From: Ectobacillus funiculus
GTDB lineage: Bacteria; Bacillota; Bacilli; Bacillales; Bacillaceae_G
Assembly (NCBI RefSeq): GCF_004138295.1
Contig: NZ_SCFM01000012.1
Coordinates: forward strand, 124,001 to 188,000
DNA: 64,000 bases
Direction: 5' to 3'
Position 1 is the first letter of the stretch, and each line of letters begins with the position of its first letter. Positions 9,560 to 17,411 of the stretch are shown piece after piece. The position numbers were made by a program, and so were the translations under genes. The notes under the pieces were generated by a model. The model saw only the letters and a program-made list of their open reading frames with translations, had not been told where the DNA came from and made no database searches.

Positions 9560-10097
9560 ATACACTATCTTCTTGAACCCATAATTCCTTCATCTTGTCC
9601 GACAAAACTGGTGTATCGTCTATAATTGTCTGGCAAAGCACAGAAGCATTCAAAGAGGATTGAAGCGGCTGAATCGGTACAAGCGTTCCGATTAAAATTA
9701 CAATAAACAGCACGATATACACCTCAACAAACCCGAGCACACCGCCGCCAAGCGAGTTTAACTGCTTTAGTATTGGAATTTGCGCAATCATATTAAGGAG
9801 TTGTCCCAAGAGAGAAAACGCAAATTTTGTAACAAAAAACAGCAGGATGAAGGCAATCACACTGTAAAACATGCTTTCCACATCCGTGCTTTTTAACCAA
9901 TCTGGCACATCGGCATGCTCCTGAAGCGGATACGGAATAGCAGTATGTAGCACCGCCGCCAAACGTTTGTAATACAAATATGCCACAATATATGCCAAAA
10001 CGTAGCCTACTAGACGTATAACCTGAAGAATGAGCCCCCGTTTCAAGCCGATAAAAAATCCTATAAGCAGCAGGATAATAATAACAATATCGATCAT
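9558..10097 (-). CDS. CvpA family membrane protein (YshB)
   Basis: A 179-residue protein with four hydrophobic segments: IIILLLIGFFIGLKRGLILQ at the N-terminus, LVGYVLAYIVAYLYYK, SVIAFILLFFVTKFAFSLLG and VEVYIVLFIVILIGTLV. This is the topology of the CvpA/colicin V production family and of B. subtilis YshB. The exact function in Firmicutes is unsettled. It lies 7 bp after zapA and before polX, as in other Bacillus genomes. Confidence 0.85.
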   Translation of the reverse strand: MIDIVIIILLLIGFFIGLKRGLILQVIRLVGYVLAYIVAYLYYKRLAAVLHTAIPYPLQEHADVPDWLKSTDVESMFYSVIAFILLFFVTKFAFSLLGQLLNMIAQIPILKQLNSLGGGVLGFVEVYIVLFIVILIGTLVPIQPLQSSLNASVLCQTIIDDTPVLSDKMKELWVQEDSV

Positions 10098-10104
10098 GAT
10101 TCAC

Positions 10105-10368
10105 TCATTCCTTTTGATTCAATTTTTCTTGCAGCCTTTCGTGTTCGTCTTTCAGTTTTATATAATCGTGCACAACGTTCACCGCAGTTAGCACTGCTAG
10201 CCTGTTTATATCAAGGGAAGGATTCTTAGCATGTATCTCACGCATCTTATCATCCACAATTGCGGCGACCATGCGAATATGACTTGTACTTTCGTCGCCA
10301 ACAACAGAATATTGCTGGCCGTAGATATCCACTGTAATTCGCGTTCTATTGTCTTTTTGCTGTGACAA
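10105..10368 (-). CDS. zapA: Cell division protein ZapA
   Basis: An 87-residue Zap[19 protein letters not shown] is followed by [36 protein letters not shown] and a C-terminal coiled coil. It bundles FtsZ protofilaments at the division site. I choose the TTG at 10366-10368 because GGAGG lies 8 nt upstream and the length then matches B. subtilis ZapA (85 aa). A TTG 15 nt further out would place the ribosome binding site inside the gene. It is first in the zapA-cvpA-polX-mutS2 cluster and divergent from rnhC. Confidence 0.93.
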   Translation of the reverse strand: MSQQKDNRTRITVDIYGQQYSVVGDESTSHIRMVAAIVDDKMREIHAKNPSLDINRLAVLTAVNVVHDYIKLKDEHERLQEKLNQKE

Positions 10369-10431
10369 CTTACTGTCCTCCAATCAACTTTCAGAATCCT
10401 AAACTTTATCATACCATGAAGTAGACTTAGA

Positions 10432-10460
10432 TGGAAACACTATCACATATGAGGTATGAT
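10432..10460 (+). promoter_or_regulatory. Probable sigma-A promoter of rnhC
   Basis: TGGAAA (10432-10437), a 17-bp spacer and TATGAT (10455-10460) precede the rnhC ribosome binding site by about 20 bp. The -35 box is a moderate match. Confidence 0.55.
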
Positions 10461-10494
10461 AAAATTGTAAGTAAACGGAAAAGGAGAGAACAAT

Positions 10495-11427
10495 TTGTCT
10501 AATCAAGTTATTCAAGTGAGCGCTGCAACAATCGAGCAAATGAAACAGCATTACGCAAGCATGCTAATTCCAAAGGTACCCCAAGGCGGCATCTTTTCCG
10601 CTAAAGCTCCTTCATGTAACATTACAGCCTATAAGTCTGGAAAGGTACTGTTCCAAGGAGCACGGGCCGAAGCAGAAGCAGCTCGTTGGCAAGAAAGCGC
10701 TAAATCTTCTGCATCATTGAAAACAAGTACGAATAAGCAAACGCCATACTCTCCTCCTTCCTCCATCAGCACCATGTCTATTATCGGCTCAGACGAGGTC
10801 GGCACCGGGGACTATTTCGGACCGGTTACAGTCGTAGCTGCTTACGTCTCTAAAGAACAAATTCCTCTTCTCAAGGAATTAGGCGTAAGGGACTCGAAGG
10901 ATTTAACAGATGACCAAATCACAAAAATTGCAAAGGATTTGCTCTCGATCCTCACATACAGCTCGCTCGTCTTACATAATGAAAAATATAACGAGCTACA
11001 GCAGCGTGGAATGAACCAAGGTGAAATCAAAGCATGGCTTCATAACCAGGCAATCGGTAAAGTATTAGAAAAACTGAAGCCAACGAAACCGGAAGGCATC
11101 CTAATAGATCAGTTTGTCCAGCCTGCTACATATTATAAGTATTTAGCTAAACAAAAAACGGTTCACCGTGAAAATGTGTATTTTTCCACAAAGGGCGAGA
11201 GCGTGCATCTTGCAGTTGCGGCAGCTTCCATGCTCGCACGCTATAGCTTCGTAAAGCAATTTAATGAGCTTAGTAAAAAAGCGGGCTTTACCTTGCCAAA
11301 AGGGGCGGGAGCACAGGTGGATGCGGCGGCGGCAAAATTGATACGCACACATGGAAAAGAAAAATTGAAGGAATTTGCGAAGCTGCATTTTGCGAATACG
11401 GAAAAGGCATTAGGATTACTGAAGTAG
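10495..11427 (+). CDS. rnhC: Ribonuclease HIII
   Basis: A 310-residue type 2 RNase H. The N-terminal TBP-like substrate-binding domain (about 1-85) is followed by the catalytic domain opening with IIGSDEVGTGDYFGPVTVVAAYV, the DEVG signature of RNase HIII. The acidic residues of RDSKDL, LIDQF and VAAASMLARY follow. It degrades RNA in RNA-DNA hybrids. The TTG start is supported by AAAGGAGAG 6 nt upstream. It is divergent from zapA, the conserved arrangement. Confidence 0.94.
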   Translation: MSNQVIQVSAATIEQMKQHYASMLIPKVPQGGIFSAKAPSCNITAYKSGKVLFQGARAEAEAARWQESAKSSASLKTSTNKQTPYSPPSSISTMSIIGSDEVGTGDYFGPVTVVAAYVSKEQIPLLKELGVRDSKDLTDDQITKIAKDLLSILTYSSLVLHNEKYNELQQRGMNQGEIKAWLHNQAIGKVLEKLKPTKPEGILIDQFVQPATYYKYLAKQKTVHRENVYFSTKGESVHLAVAAASMLARYSFVKQFNELSKKAGFTLPKGAGAQVDAAAAKLIRTHGKEKLKEFAKLHFANTEKALGLLK

Positions 11428-11428
11428 G

Positions 11429-11566
11429 ATAAAGAAAACTCGCCGATTGGCGAGCCCTGCTCTTGGGAGAAGACAGGGGCGTAGCCCTACTTATACTGTA
11501 TCCCTAAAATTTCTCGCTACGTCGAGCTTGCTTCCAACTAGAAATTTATACTTTCTTAAAGTGCAA
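11429..11566 (+). repeat. Dispersed intergenic repeat, copy 3
   Basis: A full-length copy that starts 2 nt after the rnhC stop, with intact CTCGCC/GGCGAG hairpin and GAAATTTATACTTT right arm. It ends at the U-tract of the terminator of the convergent glycosidase gene. Confidence 0.85.
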
Positions 11567-11572
11567 CAAAAA

Positions 11573-11605
11573 AATTGTTCTAGTGCCATAAACACTAGAA
11601 CAATT
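11573..11605 (-). terminator. Terminator of the GH4 glycosidase (bidirectional)
   Basis: A perfect 13-bp stem (AATTGTTCTAGTG / CACTAGAACAATT) with a 7-nt loop, followed on the leftward strand by TTTTTTGTTG. Confidence 0.85.
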
Positions 11606-11612
11606 CATTATT

Positions 11613-12941
11613 TTATACTTCCACTTTTTCGAAAAAATTAGGTAAATGCTCCTTATGCGCTTCTAGCATCTCATCCAAGATCGCTTTACCAACTTTATCA
11701 GAAGGAACAAGCGGATTAATTGTCATTGCAAGTAAAGCTGTATCATAGTTGCCTGTTACAGCGGCCTCAGCGCCCACACGTTCAAATGATTTGATTTGCT
11801 GTACTAATCCTCGAACGGCAACTGGAAGATCTCCGTTGATGATTGGTTTTGGACCTTCTTTTGTAATCACACAGCTTACTTCAACAGCAGAGTCATACGG
11901 AATACTTGCAATAGCCCCATTGTTAATTGTGTTAACCGGCTGAATATCACGTTTATCATTATAGATAGACGAAATAAGACGAACCGCTGCATCACTATAA
12001 TACGCTCCTCCACGTTGCTCTAATTGAGGCGGTTTAATTGCTAAATTAGGATCCTTGTATAGCTCGAATAGTTCCTCTTCCAGTTTCTGAACTACTTCAG
12101 CTCTCGTTGTGCCCTCTTTAAAGTTTTTCAGTTCTTTTTGCAGCATTTCATCTTTCTTATAATAGTATAGGTGATATGGACAAGTTAAGACGTTTAATGC
12201 TCGAATAAATTCTGGCTCCCAGCCTTGTCCTTCTATATTTTTAACAAAGCTGCTATTCTCCGGATTTGATAACAGATCAATTACCTTATCTTTTACACTA
12301 ACTCCGTCTACATACACATCTAATCCATATACCATATGATTCAGACCGGCAAAATCAATACGAATGCGGGAGTGGTCAACATCCAATAGCTTCGCAACCC
12401 CCATCTCAATGCCGATCGGAACATTACATAAGCCAACGATTTTCTTATGGTCAGTGTAACGAAGAACAGCTTCTGTCACCATGCCAGCAGGATTTGTAAA
12501 ATTGATTAACCAAGCATCTGGACATAATTCTTTAATGTCTTTTACAATATCTAAAATAATTGGAATGGTACGCAAACCCTTAAACAATCCGCCTGGTCCA
12601 TTTGTTTCTTGTCCTAACACCCCGTGGCTTAAAGGAATTCTTTCATCTTTAGCACGAGCATCCAGTAACCCTACCCGAAATTGAGTCGTAACAAAATCAG
12701 CATCCTTTAAAGCTGCTCTTCGATCAAGTGTTAGATGAACCTTGGTGGGAAGACCTGCTTTTTCAATCATTCTTTTTGCAAGGTTTCCAACAATCTCTAA
12801 TTTTTCTTTTCCTGCTTCAATGTCTACTAACCATAGCTCTCTAACCGGTAATTCATGATAGCGTTTTATGAATCCTTCTACTAATTCAGGCGTATAACTA
12901 GATCCCCCGCCAATCGTTACAATTTTAATACCTTGTGTCAT
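11613..12941 (-). CDS. 6-phospho-beta-glucosidase, glycoside hydrolase family 4
   Basis: A 442-residue GH4 enzyme of the LicH/CelF type. It has an N-terminal NAD-binding Rossmann loop IVTIGGGSSYTPELVEG and DFVTTQFRVGLLDARAKDERIPLSHGVLGQET. NFTNPAGMVTEA and the metal-binding segment LCNVPIG follow, then FAGLNHM. The family hydrolyses phosphorylated beta-glucosides imported by a PTS, using NAD+ and Mn2+ in a redox-assisted mechanism. GGGGGT lies upstream of the ATG. No PTS gene is adjacent; the partner is the divergent RpiR-type regulator 470 bp away. A GH4 enzyme of other anomeric specificity cannot be excluded. Confidence 0.88.
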   Translation of the reverse strand: MTQGIKIVTIGGGSSYTPELVEGFIKRYHELPVRELWLVDIEAGKEKLEIVGNLAKRMIEKAGLPTKVHLTLDRRAALKDADFVTTQFRVGLLDARAKDERIPLSHGVLGQETNGPGGLFKGLRTIPIILDIVKDIKELCPDAWLINFTNPAGMVTEAVLRYTDHKKIVGLCNVPIGIEMGVAKLLDVDHSRIRIDFAGLNHMVYGLDVYVDGVSVKDKVIDLLSNPENSSFVKNIEGQGWEPEFIRALNVLTCPYHLYYYKKDEMLQKELKNFKEGTTRAEVVQKLEEELFELYKDPNLAIKPPQLEQRGGAYYSDAAVRLISSIYNDKRDIQPVNTINNGAIASIPYDSAVEVSCVITKEGPKPIINGDLPVAVRGLVQQIKSFERVGAEAAVTGNYDTALLAMTINPLVPSDKVGKAILDEMLEAHKEHLPNFFEKVEV

Positions 12942-13150
12942 ACTCTATACACCCCCGGGTAATTTAATGAATAAATAGCCATTACGATTTGAAGAATCCT
13001 ACCGAAAAAATGGTAATGGAAAGTATCTTTTTAACTTTCTCTTATTTAATAAAAGAAAATTAAATTACCTATGACTGAATTGTATCTGTATTGCGTAAGA
13101 CAGTAAATAAGCTAGGAACATCTAGTTTTTAATAACACAAGAAGTCACTT

Positions 13151-13176
13151 GTTACACAGATGTAACAGCCTGTAAC
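13151..13176. promoter_or_regulatory. Candidate operator in the glycosidase / RpiR divergent region
   Basis: The palindrome GTTACACAGATGTAAC (13151-13166) is followed after 4 nt by a further TGTAAC half-site. It lies in the 295-bp divergent region 12942-13236, where no gene is seen, and is a plausible site for the adjacent RpiR-type regulator. I could not identify clear promoters on either side. Confidence 0.4.
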
Positions 13177-13236
13177 TTACGAAGAAGATGTGTTAAGATT
13201 GGGCTATAAGAGGAGATATAACAATTCACAACGGAG

Positions 13237-13374
13237 TTAAAGAAAACTCGCCGATTGGCGAGCCCTGCCCTTGGGCGAAGACAGAGGCGTAGCTGCACTT
13301 ATACTGTATTCCTAAAATTTCCGACTACGTGGAATTTGCTTCCAACTGGAAATTTATACTTTCCTACAGTGAAA
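13237..13374 (+). repeat. Dispersed intergenic repeat, copy 4
   Basis: A full-length copy with an intact 5' hairpin, GGGCGAAGACAGAGGCG core and GGAAATTTATACTTTCC right arm. It sits only 34 bp before the rightward regulator start codon and, unlike most copies, does not abut a leftward terminator. Confidence 0.85.
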
Positions 13375-13408
13375 AATATACTTTTTATAGAAGGAGAACT
13401 CTGCACAA

Positions 13409-14134
13409 ATGTTTACACACGATATCATTGCTTCATTTAATGAGTTAGAAACTTCTTTATACAATTATATTTGCCAAAATAGTGAGAAAGTTGCTTATAT
13501 GCGAATCCGTGAATTGGCAGATGAAACCCACGTATCAACAGCTACTATTTTACGCTTTTGCAGAAAATTAAATTGTGAGGGTTTTTCAGAATTTAAAGTA
13601 ATGCTTAAAATGCATTTAGGGGAAAATAAAAAGACTATTTTAAAAAGTTCCGAGCATTCCGTAGCCGAATTTTTTGAGAGGACGTTAAAAGGCGATATCG
13701 AGGAAAAAATTAGGCAGGCTGCAAGTCTAGTTAACCAAGCAGAAAGTGTAATTTTTATTGGAATCGGGAGCTCAGGCATTCTTGCCGAATATGGGGCAAG
13801 ATACTTCTCAAGCTTAGGTACATTTTCAATGTATATTAAAGATCCCCTCTTTCCGATTCACTCCCAGCTTCGTCATAATAGCGTAACAATTGCTTTATCC
13901 GTCTCGGGAGAAAATAATTTTACAGTCACTCATCTTCATCAGCTTAAACAAGAAGGAAGCAAAATTATTAGTATTACAAACAATAAACACTCGACCATTG
14001 CAAAAATCTCTGATATAAACATTCCATATTATGTGACTGAAGAGTGGTTTGAAAATGCTAATATTACTACACAAGTACCCGTTTTGTATATTCTAGAATC
14101 AATGGCTCGTGAAATATATAAACGTAAGAAATAG
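13409..14134 (+). CDS. MurR/RpiR family transcriptional regulator with SIS domain
   Basis: A 241-residue regulator. Residues 1-75 form an RpiR-type HTH (VAYMRIRELADETHVSTATILRFCRKLNCEGFSEFK). Residues 105-235 form a SIS sugar-phosphate isomerase-like domain (VIFIGIGSSGILAEYGARYFSSLG, ALSVSGENNFTVTHLHQLKQEGSKIISITNN). Such regulators sense phosphosugars. The divergent GH4 phospho-glucosidase suggests the ligand is a phosphorylated beta-glucoside or its product. An AGAAGGAG ribosome binding site precedes the ATG. A copy of the dispersed repeat lies in its 5' region. Confidence 0.88.
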   Translation: MFTHDIIASFNELETSLYNYICQNSEKVAYMRIRELADETHVSTATILRFCRKLNCEGFSEFKVMLKMHLGENKKTILKSSEHSVAEFFERTLKGDIEEKIRQAASLVNQAESVIFIGIGSSGILAEYGARYFSSLGTFSMYIKDPLFPIHSQLRHNSVTIALSVSGENNFTVTHLHQLKQEGSKIISITNNKHSTIAKISDINIPYYVTEEWFENANITTQVPVLYILESMAREIYKRKK

Positions 14135-14147
14135 GAGAATGGAAAAA

Positions 14148-14185
14148 AGGTTATTGCTTTCTAATGGCGTTAACCTGTTTTCTTT
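14148..14185 (+). terminator. Probable terminator of the RpiR-type regulator
   Basis: AGGTTA pairs with TAACCT around a 17-nt loop and is followed by GTTTTCTTTATTT. Confidence 0.5.
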
Positions 14186-14207
14186 ATTTCCCATTACTGC
14201 CATTCAT

Positions 14208-14253
14208 TTCTCCTTGTGTACAAAAACTCATCAATTTCTGTACACAAGGAGAA
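14208..14253. other. Perfect 14-bp inverted repeat after comA
   Basis: TTCTCCTTGTGTAC and its exact complement GTACACAAGGAGAA are separated by 18 nt. It lies 34 bp beyond the comA stop and about 75 bp beyond the convergent regulator. No U-run follows on either strand, so it may be a weak terminator, a 3' mRNA stabiliser or a protein-binding site. Confidence 0.6.
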
Positions 14254-14286
14254 GAAGATCTATTTATCAAAATAGTTGATTCCTCG

Positions 14287-14943
14287 TTATAATGTTTGGA
14301 AGGAAACTAACCCATACTGCTTTGCCTTCATCAACGCTTCCGTTCTAGAACGGGCCCCGAGCTGTCCAAACAGCTTTGTTAACGCATATTCTACTGCCCG
14401 TTGGCTCATGTATAAAGCTTCGGAAATTTCGCGGTTTGTCAATCCTTCTGCAATCAGCTTTAAAAGATTCTGTTCCTTCTCAGTTAGCTGAATCGATTCT
14501 TTCTCTCCTGCTCCCTTCATATGAGAGCCTTCTACTTTTTTTGTTAGCTGCCGCAATATGCTGACCGGAAGTATCGACAATCCTCTTGCAGCCGCTGTAA
14601 TACTCATCATAATATCTTCAGTGGAAGACGCCTTGCTGATAAAACCATATACTCCCGCTTCGATTAAAAGATTCATATGAGATGCCAAATCAAAGCCTGT
14701 CCAAACGACAATTTTGCTCTCTGGCTTTTCATGCAAAATGCTTTGCGCAAGCTCCATTCCATTTAGTTCCGGCATATGTAAATCAAGTAAAATTACATCG
14801 AAATCTGCTGCTTTCACCAGCTTCATCGTCTCTAAGGCAGAAGAAAGCACCGTTACTATCATGTCCGCTTTATGCTCTAGCACCGCTTTCATCCCCTGGC
14901 TTACCGCAACGTGGTCATCAACAATCAAAACTCGGATTGCCAT
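14287..14943 (-). CDS. comA: ComA-type response regulator (NarL/LuxR family)
   Basis: A 218-residue protein. The receiver domain (about 1-120) starts IRVLIVDDHVAVSQG, with the phospho-acceptor Asp in VILLDLHMPELNG near residue 53. The C-terminal LuxR-type HTH (about 150-215) reads LTNREISEALYMSQRAVEYALTKLFGQLGARSRTEAL, which parallels the B. subtilis ComA helix (LSKRSIEYSLTSIFNKLNVGSRTEAV). The ATG has GGAGG 9-10 nt upstream and overlaps the end of comP by 26 bp. It is the last gene of a comQXPA-type operon. ComA-box-like sites upstream of the operon suggest positive autoregulation. A generic NarL regulator is the alternative, but the gene set argues for ComA. Confidence 0.88.
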   Translation of the reverse strand: MAIRVLIVDDHVAVSQGMKAVLEHKADMIVTVLSSALETMKLVKAADFDVILLDLHMPELNGMELAQSILHEKPESKIVVWTGFDLASHMNLLIEAGVYGFISKASSTEDIMMSITAAARGLSILPVSILRQLTKKVEGSHMKGAGEKESIQLTEKEQNLLKLIAEGLTNREISEALYMSQRAVEYALTKLFGQLGARSRTEALMKAKQYGLVSFQTL

Positions 14944-17221
14944 AATTGTTTTCCTCCGTGTTCTCTTTTTTTGGCAACGGAAGTTCTATTCGAATGAGCA
15001 TTCCCTCATTTGGCGCAGATGAAATAGAAAGCTCCCCGTTCATTGCTTGGGTTCGCTCCTTTATTCCCACCAAGCCAAAATGCTGCTTTGGTTTGGTATT
15101 TGCAAGACAACTCATCTCCATGCCCACGCCATCATCCTCATAAACAAGCAATAATCGGTTTTCCTTCTTGTACAGGGAAATAAAGATGCAATTTGCCTCA
15201 GCATGCTTTCTTGCATTGTGAAGCAATTCCTGCATAATTCGATATAAATGTACGGTGTACCATTCACCAAGTCGTTCGGCTGTATCTAGATTGGAAGCAA
15301 ACTCAATCAAAACTTGCTCTTTCATCCTATGATTTTCTATTAATGTCTGCAGTCCATCAACAATCCCCATTTGCAACAAAAATGGCGGCCGTAGCCGATA
15401 GCATTCCTCACGAATATACTGAATTTGTTGAATTAGCTGGTCTCTTGCAGCATCTATAGCCATTCCTTGCCCAAGCTCCTGATAGATGAGGATCAGCTCC
15501 TGCAGCAGCGTATCATGAATATCTCGCGACAGACTTTCCTTCTCTTGTTCAGAAACCATAAATAACAGCTTTGACAACAGCAGGGAGGAAGCCCCCTGTT
15601 CATCACGTGTACGTTCAAACTCCCGTAATATCTCCTGCACATGAACAAAGCTTTGTAATAAAACATTCGTATGCAGTGCAATAGTATGTAGCCAGACAAG
15701 GTCATCGTGATTAAAACGAACCCGATCTTTTTTATAGCTGATGAACATACAAGTATATATCTCTGGAGTTTCACCTACCAATAGAAAATACCCGCTTTTT
15801 CCACGCATCACCGTCCCTATGACCATTTCTTCACGAATTAGGGTTTCCCGCAAAGAAACTAAATCGATTTCACAATCGTCCTCTGATAGACAAAAACGTT
15901 GCCCAGTCTTTAAAAATTCCAGCTTAAAAACCCGCTTCACAAACAATACCTTTTTCATCTCGTTTATTAAGTTATCTATTATGCTATTCGCGCTTGTACT
16001 GCTCATCCCGGCTTTAGAAAATCGTAATAAGCTAGCTTCATATCTTGCTTTATTAAACACTAGCCTGCTTTCAATCCCTACATCAGCCTCCTCCTTTATA
16101 AATAAAAGAGACGCCATAATCGCCCAGCATAAAAGATAGATTCTCAAGTAAGACAGCCATTCAAAAGAGGCTGGATGCAGAACATAAAACCCTAATATAA
16201 GTGCTAAAGCGGGAAAACATGAGAGAAGCGCATAATAGAACATTCTTTTTAGCATATAATCTATATCATGCAGTTCCTTGTTCATGACAATATATAAGGC
16301 TGCAAACGGCAAAAACGCTAAAAAGCAGGCTGTATATTCAGCAGAAACAATTACAATTCCTGTCAAAACTTTAGGAAGTGCATAAAATAAACAAAATGGA
16401 AGAAACGCAAAAAGGATTGTATAAAAAACCAGTTTTAACTTAGCAGGATTGAGCACATGTTTATAGCCTCGGCAATTCTTGTAAATAAGAGCGGCCACGG
16501 CTGCACTCATAAGTAAAAATAGGAATAGGTATATTTCCTCTGAAATATGAAAGGAACAAACAAGGATATAGCTAATGGTTGAAAGCAACACAGCACATAT
16601 ATATAAGGTATAGAGAACTATTCTAGAAAATAGCGTAATAGAATGCTCACGGTATATCTGATACATAAAATGACTCACTACAACAGGGCACATTATTAGA
16701 GATAGACCCATTACATACACACCGATTCGATCAAACCGAGCGGAAACCTCGCTGCTGACATAACACATGCTTACAATTAAAAGAAAGACAGAAAGAAGGA
16801 GAACACTTTCTGTCTCTTTAAATCTTCGATAGACATACAAAACAATAGCTAAAGTAAGCACGAACAATACAAGCGGAAAAAAGGTATAAAACAAGTATGA
16901 AATAGGGGCTCGTTCATAATTGATAAAAAAGGAGCTGTATATTCCTTTTCTTTCTATAAGTAAAGCACGTATTTTCTCTACCCTGCCATGTGTGCGTATC
17001 GTATCTACACGATCGTCCGAAATCACAATATGATCCCCTGCTCGAATGCCGTGTATGTAAGCCCAGCCGTTCGGATACACATCTGTCACGGTATAATGGT
17101 GTTCCTTTATTTGCTGCGCCTTCATTCCCATTAAAGGATAGGTGCTAATAACATACGTAAAATAAGTGGCAATACATGCAATCAAAGCGATGAAGATCAT
17201 ATACAACGTTGGCTTCTTCAT
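14918..17221 (-). CDS. comP: ComP-type quorum-sensing histidine kinase
   Basis: A 767-residue sensor kinase, the length of B. subtilis ComP (769 aa). After a first membrane segment comes a PDZ-like extracytoplasmic part (NGWAYIHGIRAGDHIVI). About seven more membrane helices follow (residues 100-375), then a cytoplasmic sensor segment with VRFNHDDLVWLHTIALHTNVLLQSFVHVQEIL, strongly like ComP. The HisKA_3 histidine is in SLSRDIHDTLLQEL near residue 570; the HATPase has ELLHNARKHA and YEDDGVGM. I choose ATG 17219-17221 for length and the MKKP start; a TTG at 17275 would overlap comX. It has no clear ribosome binding site and is probably coupled to comX translation. Confidence 0.88.
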   Translation of the reverse strand: MKKPTLYMIFIALIACIATYFTYVISTYPLMGMKAQQIKEHHYTVTDVYPNGWAYIHGIRAGDHIVISDDRVDTIRTHGRVEKIRALLIERKGIYSSFFINYERAPISYLFYTFFPLVLFVLTLAIVLYVYRRFKETESVLLLSVFLLIVSMCYVSSEVSARFDRIGVYVMGLSLIMCPVVVSHFMYQIYREHSITLFSRIVLYTLYICAVLLSTISYILVCSFHISEEIYLFLFLLMSAAVAALIYKNCRGYKHVLNPAKLKLVFYTILFAFLPFCLFYALPKVLTGIVIVSAEYTACFLAFLPFAALYIVMNKELHDIDYMLKRMFYYALLSCFPALALILGFYVLHPASFEWLSYLRIYLLCWAIMASLLFIKEEADVGIESRLVFNKARYEASLLRFSKAGMSSTSANSIIDNLINEMKKVLFVKRVFKLEFLKTGQRFCLSEDDCEIDLVSLRETLIREEMVIGTVMRGKSGYFLLVGETPEIYTCMFISYKKDRVRFNHDDLVWLHTIALHTNVLLQSFVHVQEILREFERTRDEQGASSLLLSKLLFMVSEQEKESLSRDIHDTLLQELILIYQELGQGMAIDAARDQLIQQIQYIREECYRLRPPFLLQMGIVDGLQTLIENHRMKEQVLIEFASNLDTAERLGEWYTVHLYRIMQELLHNARKHAEANCIFISLYKKENRLLLVYEDDGVGMEMSCLANTKPKQHFGLVGIKERTQAMNGELSISSAPNEGMLIRIELPLPKKENTEENNYGNPSFDC

Positions 17222-17237
17222 AGATTCTAAAAAAGGA

Positions 17238-17393
17238 TTAAGCCCAATAATATAGTTTCTCTTGGTTTCCTTCAAAGGATTTCAAAATAGCTCTTTGTTC
17301 TTCTACCGATACACCTAGCAAGTTAGACTGACCATTTTTCACACTTTCCAAAGCTTCTAGATTTTCCGTTAAATATAAAACCATTTCTTGCAT
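17238..17393 (-). CDS. comX: ComX-type pheromone precursor (51 aa)
   Basis: ATG 17391-17393 to TAA 17238-17240 encodes 51 residues, starting MQEMVLYLTENLEALESVKN and ending NQEKLYYWA. Known ComX precursors are 50-75 aa, begin similarly (MQDLINYFLNYPEAL in B. subtilis 168) and carry a single tryptophan near the C-terminus that ComQ isoprenylates. Here the only Trp is residue 50, penultimate. GGGGAG lies 10 nt upstream. The gene fits exactly between comQ (18-nt gap) and comP (16-nt gap). ComX sequences diverge widely, so position, size and Trp carry more weight than similarity. The mature peptide boundary cannot be predicted. Confidence 0.82.
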   Translation of the reverse strand: MQEMVLYLTENLEALESVKNGQSNLLGVSVEEQRAILKSFEGNQEKLYYWA

Positions 17394-17411
17394 AATTTGC
17401 ACACTCCCCAT

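Noticed and set aside
11429-11566. Dispersed element as a group IIC intron remnant
   Set aside because: Despite the terminator association, the ends lack the GUGYG...AY intron boundaries and no domain V-like hairpin is evident.
17222-17275. TTG at 17275 as the comP start
   Set aside because: It would overlap comX by 38 bp, lacks a ribosome binding site, and makes the protein longer than ComP; ATG 17219-17221 fits better.
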